A stretch of 64,000 nucleotides of DNA from Actinorugispora endophytica (GCF_004363075.1 NZ_SNYN01000019.1:29146-93145), one strand, 5' to 3'; shown: positions 49,741 to 58,216, numbered from the stretch's first letter. The notes: generated by a model not told the origin, from the sequence alone. A program made the numbers and translations.

Positions 49741-52020
49741 TCAGCCCGCCCCGAAGCACACGAAGCCGGTGGCGGCCAGGTGCTCGGAGACCGCCTCGGC
49801 GGGCGGGACCCCCGAGCGCAGGGCGCTGTGGGCGCGCGCCATCGCCGTCGCGGTCGCCCCGTCGGGAACCGGCAGCACGCTCGCGACCACCGCCGCGCCC
49901 CCGCGCGCCAGCAGGGCGGCCGCCATCCCCAGCGGGACCCCTGACGCGGCGGACGCGGACCGCCCCGCCTCGCACGAGGAGAGCACCGTCAGCGCGGGCG
50001 CCCGCCGCACCCGCTCCAGGTCGTAGGCGAACAGCGGGCCGTCGGCCAGCGACAGCCCCGCGCACATGGGCGCGTCGTCCGGGGCGAAGCCGTGCGCGCC
50101 GATGTGCGCGAGGTCGGCGCGGGAGAGCTCCCGCAGCACCTCCCGGGTGACGGCCCCCGGACCCGTGAGCACGCGCGCGTCCGGACGGCGGTCCGCCAGC
50201 GCGCGGACCTCGGCCTCGGCGCCGACGAGTCCGGGGCCCGAGACCAGCAGGGTCCGGGGACGGGCCCGCGCGGCGTCCCGGGCGCGCTTCCGGCAGCGCA
50301 GCCATGCCCGGCCGGACGGCGCCACGCTGACAGGCCGGCCGCGCAGCCCCGGCAGCAGCCCCCAGGGCAGCGCCTGGGTCCGCGGGCCGGGGGCGACCAC
50401 CAGTTCGCGGTCGCCGACCGCCGCCGCCACCGGTCCCACCAGCATCCGGTTCACGACCGAGGCCCGCCTGGCCAGTAGTTCCGCCGTCCGGGGACCGGGG
50501 GAGGACGCGTTGAGCCGGGCCAGGTGCTCCAGGGCGACGACTGCGTCGCCGACCGCCCCGGCGGACGGGAGCGGATGGATCCGGACCCGGCCCTCGACCA
50601 GGGTGAGCGCGGCGGGCAGCCCCTCCAGTTCGGGGTAGCACACGAACGCCCGGTCGCCGAGTCCGGCGGCCAGTTCCGCCAAGGGCTCGCCCGCCCGCCG
50701 CCGGGGGAACGCGGACCGCCGCCGGTGGCGGCAACGGGGGTGCCATTGAGCCACGGCGAGTTCGGACTCCAGACGCGTCAGTTCGCGGCGCGCCGCGGCC
50801 GACCCGGAGGCGGCGCGGGCGTGCGCGGACCGGTAGCGGTCCAGCAGCATCGCCCATTCCGGGTCCGTGCAGGCGCGCGGGCTGGAGGCGGGTTCGCGCG
50901 CCAGCTCGACGTGGACCAGCGCCGCCGCGGCCTCCCCCGCGCGCACCGCCGCTCCGGCGTCGCGCAGCGCCCGCGCCGGAGCCGCGCTTTCGGCGCGCGA
51001 GGTCAGCTCCAGGTGCGGGGTCGCGGTCGGGAGTGGGAAGCCGCCGCCGGGACGGCCCTCCTCACGGGGTGGCATCGGGACCGGACCCGGCCGGGTCGCG
51101 GCCGCCTGCTCGGCCAGTCGAAGCCACAGCGAACCGGTGTCGAACAGGAGCCGGAGACGGTGGCCCGTCGCGGCGGCGGCCTCGGTGTCGCCCCGCGCCG
51201 CGTGCAGCTTCAGGGACAGCAGCTCGGTGAGGGCGCGCTCGGCTCCCCGTCCGCGCGCGTCGCCGAGCGAGCGGCGCAGTGTTCCGGCCTCGCGGACCAT
51301 CCCGGCGTCGGCCAGCGCGAGGGCCCGGTCCAGCACGAGCGCGGTCCGCCGGGTGCCGGAGTCCAGCAGCGGCGCGGCGGCGTCGAAGTACTCCATGGCG
51401 CGCGCGGTGTCGCCGCGCGCCGCGGCCAGGCAGCCGAGGTTCTGCGTGATGGACCCCCGAAGGTGCCCCAGCGCGTACCGCTCGGCCAGCAGCAGCCCCC
51501 AGGACAGGGCGTCCTCGGCTTCTCCGAGCCGGTCCGCGTGGACCAGGGCCAGGCCCTTGTTGCACAGGAACCCGGGCAGCAGCCGCGGGTCGGGGAAGGC
51601 CGCGAAGGCGGGCTCCGCCGCGGTGAAGGCGTCGAGCGCGGTGTCGAAGCGGCCGTTCTGGCAGGCCGCCGTCCCGTGGTTCATCAGGGTGAACGCGAAG
51701 GCGGCGGAGTGGCGCGGTTCCGGTCCGCGCCCCAGTCCGCTCCGGGCCAGCAGGCCGGACCGGGACGCCCTCGCCAGCGCGGTCTCCTCGGCCAGCCCGG
51801 CCAGCGCGGCGACCCTGACCGCCGCGCCCAACCGCCGGAGGGCCTCATCGGGGGAGCCCAGTTCGTGGGCGGCCAGTCCGCTCACCCGCAGCGCCGCCGT
51901 CCTCGCCCGCGGGTCGGGGGCCTCGGCCAGCACCCGCGCGGCCCGCCGCCGCGCCTCGAGGGGGTCGCGCGCGACCAGGGAGACCGGCAGGGCCCTCGTC
52001 GGGTGGAACCGGTCCGCCAT
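49741..52020 (-). CDS. TPR-CHAT (caspase-like) protease
   Basis: The 759-aa protein has an N-terminal helical repeat half (TPR-like units, for example AAFAFTLMNHGTAACQNGRFDTALDAF and GSITQNLGCLAAARGDTARAMEYFDAA) and a C-terminal CHAT domain. The caspase-type dyad is visible as His in IGAHGFAPDD (about 643) and Cys in LSSCEAGRS (about 682). CHAT proteases are used in bacterial immunity and regulated proteolysis. It lies downstream of an ECF sigma factor and a small beta-rich protein on the same strand, the three forming a locus. The ATG has GAGAGG 9 bases upstream. A perfect 34-bp inverted repeat lies in the gap before it. Its substrate is unknown. Confidence 0.9.
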   Translation of the reverse strand: MADRFHPTRALPVSLVARDPLEARRRAARVLAEAPDPRARTAALRVSGLAAHELGSPDEALRRLGAAVRVAALAGLAEETALARASRSGLLARSGLGRGPEPRHSAAFAFTLMNHGTAACQNGRFDTALDAFTAAEPAFAAFPDPRLLPGFLCNKGLALVHADRLGEAEDALSWGLLLAERYALGHLRGSITQNLGCLAAARGDTARAMEYFDAAAPLLDSGTRRTALVLDRALALADAGMVREAGTLRRSLGDARGRGAERALTELLSLKLHAARGDTEAAAATGHRLRLLFDTGSLWLRLAEQAAATRPGPVPMPPREEGRPGGGFPLPTATPHLELTSRAESAAPARALRDAGAAVRAGEAAAALVHVELAREPASSPRACTDPEWAMLLDRYRSAHARAASGSAAARRELTRLESELAVAQWHPRCRHRRRSAFPRRRAGEPLAELAAGLGDRAFVCYPELEGLPAALTLVEGRVRIHPLPSAGAVGDAVVALEHLARLNASSPGPRTAELLARRASVVNRMLVGPVAAAVGDRELVVAPGPRTQALPWGLLPGLRGRPVSVAPSGRAWLRCRKRARDAARARPRTLLVSGPGLVGAEAEVRALADRRPDARVLTGPGAVTREVLRELSRADLAHIGAHGFAPDDAPMCAGLSLADGPLFAYDLERVRRAPALTVLSSCEAGRSASAASGVPLGMAAALLARGGAAVVASVLPVPDGATATAMARAHSALRSGVPPAEAVSEHLAATGFVCFGAG

Positions 52021-52200
52021 GCGCTATCGCCTCTCGACCGCGGGGGGGTTCGGCAAGGACAACGAAGAACCGGATCGGGGACCCGGCCCGGAGGAGCGAA
52101 GCATCTTTCCCCCTCCCAGTGGTAGCACCGGAAACCGGGGCTGCGCAGGAGAAACCGGAAACGGCCGGGCGGTACTCCGCCGCTCGACCGGTTCGTGGTG

Positions 52201-52278
52201 GTTTTCCCGCTGATCTTGACCTTTCCGGGGTCTCAACCGCCCCCGAGACCCCGGAAAGGTCAAGATCAGCGGGAAAAC
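52201..52278. repeat. Perfect 34-bp inverted repeat
   Basis: The left arm (52201-52234) begins GTTTTCCCGCTGATCTTGAC and ends GGGGTCTC. The right arm (52245-52278) is its exact complement, with a 10-base loop AACCGCCCCC. It begins 10 bases after the stop of the small beta-rich gene and 180 bases upstream of the CHAT start. It has no U-tract, so it may be a terminator/attenuator, a processed RNA hairpin or a dispersed palindromic element. Confidence 0.95.
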
Positions 52279-52288
52279 GGACGGAACC

Positions 52289-52711
52289 TCAGCGGACCGG
52301 GGTCCAGGGGGTCGCCAGGGGACGGGAGCCGGGCAGGGACGGGGAGCAGACGAGGCTGAAGGGGGTGCGGGGGAGGGAGCGCAGGACGAAGGCTCCGTCG
52401 GAGTCGCTGGTGTGGTGGAAGGCGCCCCCCGCATGGCGGAACTCCACGGCGGAGCGGGCCGGGGGGACCAGCTGGCCCGCGATGTCGCAGGTGTCGCCGT
52501 GCACGGTGACCTGAAGGTGCAGTTCCACACCCGCCGCGCCGAAGGTGAGCAGGCGCGGTCCCGGACCCGCTCTCAGGCCCGGGGGCGGGTCCGCCGCGGA
52601 GTCCGAGAGCAGGTCGGCGAGCACCGTGTCGGGGCGGCGCATCCGGTGGGCGGCGCGGGCCGCGGCCATGACGCGCTCGGGAGGGTGCTCCTCCCCGTCG
52701 GGCCCGGTCAA
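52289..52711 (-). CDS. Small carboxypeptidase-regulatory-like (beta-sandwich) protein
   Basis: The 140-aa protein has a helical, Arg-rich N-terminal third (ERVMAAARAAHRMRRPDTVLADLLSDS) and a C-terminal domain of beta strands (RLLTFGAAGVELHLQVTVHG, IAGQLVPP, DSDGAFVLRSLPRTPFSLVC) like carboxypeptidase-regulatory or CnaB folds. No signal peptide is present. The TTG start overlaps the stop of the sigma factor gene, with GGAGG upstream, so translation is coupled. Similar proteins are found between ECF sigma and CHAT genes in other actinomycetes; the position suggests it modulates either one. Confidence 0.7.
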   Translation of the reverse strand: MTGPDGEEHPPERVMAAARAAHRMRRPDTVLADLLSDSAADPPPGLRAGPGPRLLTFGAAGVELHLQVTVHGDTCDIAGQLVPPARSAVEFRHAGGAFHHTSDSDGAFVLRSLPRTPFSLVCSPSLPGSRPLATPWTPVR

Positions 52712-53265
52712 CGGTCCTCCCTGAGGAGCAGGGCCAGCCTGCGCCGGGCCCGGCGCCGCACGCGGGAGACGTCGCTCTCGGCCACCCCCGCGAGTCGGGC
52801 GACCTCGGCCCGGGAGAGCTCCGGATGCTCCAGGGCCAGTCGCACCACCTCGCTCTGGGGCCGGTCCAGCCGGGTCAGTGCGGTCCGGACCCGGTCCGTC
52901 TGCTCGGCCACCAGATAGGCCGACTCGGGGGTACGGTCGTCGGGGCGGTCGAGGTCCCCGGGGGGAAGCGGCCGGGTCCGCCCGGAGGCACGCAGGTGGC
53001 GGCGGCACTCGTTGCGCGCCACCGTCGCGAGCCAGGCCCCGATTCGCTCGGGGTCGCGCAGCCGGTGCAGGTTCTCCGCCAGATTGCACAGCACCGTCTG
53101 GGTTATGTCCTGCGCGTCGTGGAAGGAGAGGGGATGTGAGCGCACCACACCCCACACCCGTCCCGCGTACCGGTCCAGGAGGACGTCCCACGCCTCTTCG
53201 TCTCCCTCGGCGGCGCGCCGGACGAGTTCCTTGACACAAGCGGGTCCATGGGTCTGGTCACTCAC
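52708..53265 (-). CDS. ECF-type RNA polymerase sigma factor
   Basis: The 185-aa protein has sigma region 2 (LLDRYAGRVWGVVRSHPLSFHDAQDITQTVLCNLAENLHRLRDPERIGAWLATVARNECRRHLR) and region 4 (LTRLDRPQSEVVRLALEHPELSRAEVARLAGVAESDVSRVRRRARRRLA). No anti-sigma factor of a known type is adjacent; the next gene encodes the small beta-sandwich protein. The GTG at 53265 follows GGGGG at 5 bases; the longer frame to 53463 has poor coding character. It likely directs transcription of the CHAT locus. Confidence 0.9.
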   Translation of the reverse strand: MSDQTHGPACVKELVRRAAEGDEEAWDVLLDRYAGRVWGVVRSHPLSFHDAQDITQTVLCNLAENLHRLRDPERIGAWLATVARNECRRHLRASGRTRPLPPGDLDRPDDRTPESAYLVAEQTDRVRTALTRLDRPQSEVVRLALEHPELSRAEVARLAGVAESDVSRVRRRARRRLALLLREDR

Positions 53266-53484
53266 CGGCGCCCCCAGTAAAATCGCACATCCGGCAATGC
53301 CTGGAGAAACACGGTAACCGCCGAACGCGCCGGATGCGGGGCCTCCGTCAGTTTCGGTCATCGCGAGCCTGGTGCCGCTGATGTACATGGGGCACAATAA
53401 GCAGAGGAGAAGACCCAACACGGACATCTCCTCTGGGGGTACGAGAGCGTCGGGGAAGCGCACTCGTTCGTATCAGGAGGTTCG

Positions 53485-53979
53485 GTGTCCGCACGTGGCG
53501 TCCTGTACGTCCACTCCGCGCCTGCGGCGCTGTGCCCACACGTCGAGTGGGCGGTCGCGGGTGTTGTTGGCGTACCTGTGAAACTAGACTGGGATCCGCA
53601 ACCGGCGGCCCCGGGCAACTATCGTGCCGAGCTCAACTGGCAGGGCGCGCCCGGCCTGTCCGGCGCGGTCGCCTCCGCCCTCAAGGACTGGCAGCGGCTG
53701 CGCTACGAGATCACCGAGGAGCCCACTCCCGGTTGCGACGGAGTGCGCTACAGCTACACCCCCACACTCGGGTTCTTCAGCGCCGTGACGAGCGCCTCGG
53801 GCGAGGTGCTGGTGTCCGAGGCGCGGATCCGCAACGCCATGGAGCGCGCCGCGGCGCAGGGCCTCGACCTCTCCGAGGAACTCGACAAGCTGCTGGGCCG
53901 GGCCTGGGACGAGGAGCTGGAACCGTTCCGCTACGCCGGGGACGGCGCTCCCGTGCGCTGGCTGCACGCGGCCGGATAG
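53485..53979 (+). CDS. DUF3145 family protein
   Basis: The 164-aa protein matches DUF3145 over its full length: starts SARGVLYVHSAPAALCPHVEWA, central LKDWQRLRYEITEEPTPGCDGVRYSYTP, ends DEELEPFRYAGDGAPVRWLHAAG. The family is restricted to actinobacteria and its function is unknown. The GTG has AGGAGG 4 bases upstream. The divergent promoter region shared with the sigma factor gene is about 220 bases. Confidence 0.95.
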   Translation: MSARGVLYVHSAPAALCPHVEWAVAGVVGVPVKLDWDPQPAAPGNYRAELNWQGAPGLSGAVASALKDWQRLRYEITEEPTPGCDGVRYSYTPTLGFFSAVTSASGEVLVSEARIRNAMERAAAQGLDLSEELDKLLGRAWDEELEPFRYAGDGAPVRWLHAAG

Positions 53980-53990
53980 GCCGACGGGGT

Positions 53991-54485
53991 TCAGCGGTCG
54001 GAGTCGGGGCCGTCGATCCGGTTCCGGGAGCCGCCGCCGTCCCGCTTGCGGTTCCCCGACCCGGTGACGACGCCGACCACCGTGAAGATGAGCATGAACG
54101 ACAGCGGCCAGGCGGGCCAGAAGGGGAGCAGTTCCCCGGACGTCACACTGGTGACCGTCCAGATGCCGATCAGGATGATCGAGATCCCCGCCAGCCCGCG
54201 CCAGGGCTCCAGCCGGTCCTGCCAGGTCCGCGTGGGGGCTCCGGCCGCGCCGACCTCGGCCAGGTCCACCGGCCCGCTCCCCGCCGAGGCCGGGGCGGGC
54301 AGGTCCGCGGTCAGGGGTTCCAGTTCGCCCAGTGTCTTGGCGTTCATCGCGGAGGACAGCCGCGCGTCGTATTCGGCCATGTCCAGACGGCCCTCGGACA
54401 GGGCCCCCGCCAGACGCTCGGCGACGGCGTCCCGGTCGGTGTCGGAGGCGCGCATTCGCTTTACCGGAAGGCGGTCTTCGTCCAT
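53991..54485 (-). CDS. DUF1707 (SHOCT-like) membrane protein
   Basis: The 164-aa protein has an N-terminal DUF1707 domain (MRASDTDRDAVAERLAGALSEGRLDMAEYDARLSSAMNAKTLGEL), then a linker and two membrane helices (about residues 101-145) of a 2TM domain. It ends in a charged tail. It is a paralogue of the next gene upstream on the same strand. The ATG at 54485 was chosen by comparison with the paralogue (MDEDRLPVKRMRASD versus MEEEDRVPPKRMRASD); an ATG at 54506 is possible. The DUF1707 domain is thought to mediate protein interaction, and the function is unknown. Confidence 0.88.
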   Translation of the reverse strand: MDEDRLPVKRMRASDTDRDAVAERLAGALSEGRLDMAEYDARLSSAMNAKTLGELEPLTADLPAPASAGSGPVDLAEVGAAGAPTRTWQDRLEPWRGLAGISIILIGIWTVTSVTSGELLPFWPAWPLSFMLIFTVVGVVTGSGNRKRDGGGSRNRIDGPDSDR

Positions 54486-54542
54486 GTTCGTCCCCATTTC
54501 AGCCATAAGCCAGCCTATTCCCTTCCGGGCTCCTCCGGGACC

Positions 54543-55001
54543 TCAGAGGCGGCCGTTCGCGTTGTCGTCCGGCCACACCGCGGCGGCCAGCAGGATCGCC
54601 GCCCAGATGCCGAGAGGGACCAGCGGCCAGAACGGCAGCAGGTCACCGCCGATGACGCTCGTGACACCCCAGATGCCGGTCATGATGATGGCGCCGCCCA
54701 GCCACCAGCGCCACTCGTCGATCCAGTCCTGCCAGGTGGACGAGGGAACGAGTTCGCGGGCCTCCGAGGGGACCAGTTCCGGGGGATCGGGTTCGGGAGG
54801 CGGGGGCTGCGGCAGGTCGGCCGTCAGCAGCACGAGGTCGCCCATGACCACGGCGCGCATCGCGAGCGTCAGCCTGCGGTCGTACTCCTCCAGGTCGAGG
54901 CGGCCCTCGGCCAGCGCGACCGCGAGGCGCTCGGCGGCGGCGTCGCGATCGGCGTCAGAGGCGCGCATCCGCTTCGGCGGGACGCGGTCTTCCTCCTCCA
55001 T
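54543..55001 (-). CDS. DUF1707 (SHOCT-like) membrane protein, paralogue
   Basis: The 152-aa protein has DUF1707 at the N-terminus (MRASDADRDAAAERLAVALAEGRLDLEEYDRRL). A Pro-rich linker, the shared segment STWQDWIDEWRWWLGG and two membrane helices to about residue 143 follow. The ATG at 55001 is preceded by GGGGAGAGGGG; the frame extends to 55142 without family similarity. It lies 57 bases upstream of the next DUF1707 gene, presumably in one transcript. Confidence 0.88.
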   Translation of the reverse strand: MEEEDRVPPKRMRASDADRDAAAERLAVALAEGRLDLEEYDRRLTLAMRAVVMGDLVLLTADLPQPPPPEPDPPELVPSEARELVPSSTWQDWIDEWRWWLGGAIIMTGIWGVTSVIGGDLLPFWPLVPLGIWAAILLAAAVWPDDNANGRL

Positions 55002-55211
55002 CCCCTCTCCCCCTTCGCACGACCGACGGGGATTCGGGTGCGTGCCCCGAAAGCCGCCCCGGTCGGGCCCGGCCGGAGGCGAACCCGCCGCGCTCGCACA
55101 CGGCGGAGACCGGGGCCCTTTCGGAACGCTCCCTCGGTTCACGATACGTCGGGCGGCGGGCGGAGAACAGTCATCGGGGACGGGATCGGGCTGCGGTCGG
55201 GGAGCGGCGGG

Positions 55212-56093
55212 TCACGTCGCCCCATTCGCGCGCGGTCCCGTGCGGGAACGGGCCCGGGGCGTGGGGACCGGTCGGCCGGGGCGCGCGTCGGTCCTCCTCT
55301 CCGGCGCGGCCGCCGCGTACCAGGCCGCGACGGCCGCGCACGCCGCCTCGTCGGCGGCGCCCACCAGCCCGGTGTGCTCGAAAGGGCCCGTGTAGTCGAA
55401 GGGCGCGCCCGAAAGGGTGCGCACCGCCCCGCCGACCTCGGCCAGCAGCAGTCCGGGCGCGGCCACGTCCCAGTCCCGCACCGGCACGTCCTTGACGAAC
55501 AGCCGGGCGCGGCCCTCGGCGATCCGGCAGAGCTTGAGCGAGATGCCGCCGCATTCGAGGTAGCCGGTGAACCCGAAGCGCTCGTACGCCCGCGCGGCGA
55601 TGCCGCGCGGTTCGGGCGTGTTGTCGGTCAGCGCCCCGGTCCCCACCGGGGCCGGCGCGAGCGGCGGGAGGGCGCGCCCGTTGGCCCTGGCGCCCTCCCC
55701 GCGCGCCGCCGTGTACAGCACGTCGAACTCCGGAGCGTAGACCGCCGCCAGCACCGGCGCGCGGTCCTGGACCAGCGCGGCCTGGGTGACGTACCCGGGG
55801 AAGCCGTGGGCGTAGCTGGCGGTGCCGTCGATCGGGTCGATCAGCCAGTACCGGCCGGGCCGATCCGCGCCCAGTGGCCAGGGGTCCTCCTCGCTGAGCA
55901 CGGGGATCCCCGGGGCGGCCGCGAGCAGCCGGCCGCTGAGCGCCTCGTGGGCCATCGCGTCGGCCCCGGCCTTGAACTGCGACCCCTCCCAGACCCCGCC
56001 GACCGCGGCGGGGTCCGCGCGCCACGCGCGCAGCAGCGCGCCGACCTCCAGCACCGCGCGGGCCGCGGCTCCGAGCAGGGCCGCACCGCTCAC
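55212..56093 (-). CDS. Inositol-monophosphatase family phosphatase
   Basis: The 293-aa protein has the magnesium-dependent sugar-phosphatase motifs: EED of the first metal site (LSEEDP), WLIDPIDGTASYAHG (DPIDGT) and VRDWDVAAPGLLLAEVGG (WDxA). The substrate may be myo-inositol 1-phosphate, 3'-phosphoadenosine 5'-phosphate or fructose bisphosphate; the sequence alone does not decide. Its GTG overlaps the stop of the ATP-grasp gene (GTGA), which ties the two functionally. An Arg/Pro-rich tail of about 30 residues is unusual. Confidence 0.85.
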   Translation of the reverse strand: MSGAALLGAAARAVLEVGALLRAWRADPAAVGGVWEGSQFKAGADAMAHEALSGRLLAAAPGIPVLSEEDPWPLGADRPGRYWLIDPIDGTASYAHGFPGYVTQAALVQDRAPVLAAVYAPEFDVLYTAARGEGARANGRALPPLAPAPVGTGALTDNTPEPRGIAARAYERFGFTGYLECGGISLKLCRIAEGRARLFVKDVPVRDWDVAAPGLLLAEVGGAVRTLSGAPFDYTGPFEHTGLVGAADEAACAAVAAWYAAAAPERRTDARPGRPVPTPRARSRTGPRANGAT

Positions 56094-57130
56094 CCGGCCA
56101 CCGGCACGGCGGAGCCGAGAGCGGGCAGCGCCCCGGGGCCGGGACGCATGTCGTGCGCGTCGAACTCCTTCTCGCTGGTGAACTCGTCCGTCCAGTGGCG
56201 GACCATGACCAGCCCCTCGCGCCACTCGTCGACCAGCCGGGGCCCCCGCCCCAGGGCCTGGCCCAGCAGGCCGCCGATCTCGTCCACCCCCGCAGCCGTG
56301 GTCAGCGAGGCGGTGGAGGAGAAGCGCGGGTTGATCTCGAAGACGCGGGGTGTCCCCGCCTCGTCCAGGCAGAGCTGGACGTTGAACGGGCCGTCCGCGC
56401 GGAGGGCGCTCTGCACGGCCCGACAGGTCCGCTCGACCTCCTCGTTGCGCCGGGTGACGGCGAACCTGGTGACGCCCTGCTTGAGGATCACCTCCTTGGG
56501 AACGACCGCCTGGACCTCGCCGTCCCGCCACACCACGACCGAGACGGTGAACTCGGGGCCGCGGATCCGCTCCTGGACGATCAGGTCGGACACCGGGTAG
56601 GAGGTGGTCGCGAGCAGGCGGTCCAGGGCGAGGCGCGAGAAGCAGACCGAGACGCCCCGGCTGCCCCGCCCGGAACGGGGCTTGACGATGAGGGGGAAGG
56701 CCAGGCCGTCGGCCGGTTCGGAGGCCAGGCGGGTCGACGGCACGCCGATCCCCGCGGCGGCCAACCGCCGCATCAGCACGTACTTGTCCAGACAGGTGGT
56801 GATGAAGGGAAGCCGCGGCAGCAACACCGTGATCCCCTCGCGCTCCAGCAGGCTGACGCCGGCCAGTTCCTCGTCCACGAGCGGGATGACCGCGCTCGCG
56901 CCCTCCCGGGCGCAGATGTCGCGCAGATCGGCGACGAAGGCGTCGGAGTCGCCCGGAGGGACGAGGTGGCTGCGGTCCGCCAGGTAGAGCCCCGGAGCGT
57001 TGGCCTCGATGTCGGTCGCGATCACCCGGTATCCCTGTCTTCGCAGGCGGAGGATCGTTTCGGGCGTCGAAGGCGATCCTGCGGTGGTGACGACAACGGT
57101 CGGTTGTACGGAATCCTGTCCCAATGACAC
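56090..57130 (-). CDS. ATP-grasp ligase-like protein
   Basis: The 346-aa protein has an N-terminal pre-ATP-grasp Rossmann-like part (VVVTTAGSPSTPETILRLRRQGYRVIATDI) and a carbamoyl-phosphate-synthase-type ATP-grasp domain. The latter has FPLIVKPRSGRGSRGV (nucleotide-binding Lys and Gly loop), VQERIRGPEFTVSVV and RVFEINPRFSSTASLT. Enzymes of this kind join a carboxylate to an amine or thiol with ATP; the product here is unknown. The C-terminal region after the core, about residues 300-346, is not recognised. It is translationally coupled to an inositol-monophosphatase-like gene. The GTG has AAGGA 8 bases upstream. Confidence 0.85.
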   Translation of the reverse strand: MSLGQDSVQPTVVVTTAGSPSTPETILRLRRQGYRVIATDIEANAPGLYLADRSHLVPPGDSDAFVADLRDICAREGASAVIPLVDEELAGVSLLEREGITVLLPRLPFITTCLDKYVLMRRLAAAGIGVPSTRLASEPADGLAFPLIVKPRSGRGSRGVSVCFSRLALDRLLATTSYPVSDLIVQERIRGPEFTVSVVVWRDGEVQAVVPKEVILKQGVTRFAVTRRNEEVERTCRAVQSALRADGPFNVQLCLDEAGTPRVFEINPRFSSTASLTTAAGVDEIGGLLGQALGRGPRLVDEWREGLVMVRHWTDEFTSEKEFDAHDMRPGPGALPALGSAVPVAG

Positions 57131-57452
57131 CGGTCGGTCCTTCCCCTCGTGACGAAACTGTCAGCGTTGATCGTCGGGGTCCACTGACGCCGACCAGAAG
57201 CGGGGCGCGATCGCTGCGTCACCGGCATTAACCACAGGGCGGGGGATGAAACGGATATTGACCGATTCCGGGGGCCAGGCCGGCCGAACCATGCCTCCGA
57301 TCGTGGCGGCGGCCCGGGTTTCGGCGTTTTCCCGCGGGGGACCCACCGGTTGCCCTAACGTGTGCGCGGCGCCTTCACCAGGCGTCCTCTGGGGCGGTGG
57401 GCGGCCGCGGCGCGGCGGGTGCCCGCCGCCCCGCGGTGTCCTCGGGGGCGCC
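57131..57452. other. Intergenic region between ATP-grasp and HAD genes
   Basis: No gene is supported in this interval of about 320 bases. It includes a GC-rich stretch near 57390-57450 (inverted GGGCGG/CCGCCC tracts) that could terminate the HAD transcript. Promoters for the ATP-grasp gene presumably lie upstream of 57130, but none is distinctive. Confidence 0.35.
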
Positions 57453-58085
57453 TCAGCGGATTCCCGGGGTGCGGTCGAGGAGCTCCGCCAGCCCGGCGGC
57501 CCCCGTGTAGAGGCGGGCGGTGATCCCGAGCTTCTGGGCGGCCCGGACGTTCTCCTCCCGATCGTCGACGAAGAGGGTCTGCTCGGGGGCGGAGTCGAGC
57601 GCCTCCAGCACGTGCGTGTAGACGGCCGGGTCGGGTTTGCACATACCGATGTCGCAGCTGAAGAACAGGGCGTCGAACCCGCTCAGCACGGGGGACCGCC
57701 GCAGCGCGGCGGCGATGTCGAAGGGCGCGTTGGACAGCAGCGCGAGCCGGGCCGGCCCTCTGGACACCAGGTCGACCAGGGTGACCGTGTCGGGGTCGGG
57801 AAGCAGCCAGCCGCCGACGTCGGTGGCCCACAGCTCCTGGCGCACGGCGGGGGTCCAGTCGGCGCCGATCCGGTCGCCGATCCGGGTCCAGTACTCCAGT
57901 GCGCTCATCCCGGAGTCGTAGGCCGCGCGCTCGGCCCAGTAGGCGGCCCAGAAGTCCTCGGGCGGCGCGGCGCCCAACTCCTCCAGCCGGGCCCTGACCC
58001 GGGCGGGCTGCGGTACGGAGACGACCTCGCCGTAGTCGAGGAGCACCGTGGTGACGGGCGGGGGGGTGCTTCGGGATGGCGTCAC
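57453..58085 (-). CDS. HAD-superfamily hydrolase
   Basis: The 210-aa protein has the HAD fold with motif I altered: VLLDYGEVVSVP has Asp followed by Tyr-Gly, and the second Asp of DxD is Glu. Motif II is LLSNAP, motif III the Lys in CDIGMCKPDPAVY, and motif IV LFVDDREENV. The pattern fits the epoxide-hydrolase-like/haloacid-type HAD subfamily (IA, variant 3). The physiological substrate is unknown. The GTG at 58085 has GGAAGGGG upstream and was preferred over a frame extending to 58607. Confidence 0.85.
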   Translation of the reverse strand: MTPSRSTPPPVTTVLLDYGEVVSVPQPARVRARLEELGAAPPEDFWAAYWAERAAYDSGMSALEYWTRIGDRIGADWTPAVRQELWATDVGGWLLPDPDTVTLVDLVSRGPARLALLSNAPFDIAAALRRSPVLSGFDALFFSCDIGMCKPDPAVYTHVLEALDSAPEQTLFVDDREENVRAAQKLGITARLYTGAAGLAELLDRTPGIR

Positions 58086-58118
58086 TTCGCCCCTTCCTCT
58101 TGTGCGGACAGCCACCTT

Positions 58119-58139
58119 TCGAACGTATCTCATGTTCGA
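58119..58139. promoter_or_regulatory. Inverted repeat upstream of the HAD gene
   Basis: Arms TCGAAC and GTTCGA are separated by 9 bases. They lie 34 bases upstream of the HAD start codon and could be an operator for an unidentified regulator. Confidence 0.35.
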
Positions 58140-58172
58140 TTGTCGTGGGTTGAACACGAGGGGAAGGATCGG

Positions 58173-58216
58173 CGGACGCGGGGGTCCGCCCCGGCCGGGG
58201 CGGACCCCCGCGTCCG
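58173..58216. terminator. Perfect 44-base palindrome after the PEBP gene
   Basis: Arms of 22 bases (beginning CGGACGCGGGGGTCCGCCCC) are exact complements with no loop bases, 6 bases past the stop codon of the PEBP gene. A functional stem would have a smaller loop of the central bases. Most likely a terminator. Confidence 0.75.

Noticed and set aside
58119..58139. LexA/SOS box
   Set aside because: Actinobacterial SOS boxes have GAAC and GTTC separated by 4 bases; here the arms are 9 bases apart.
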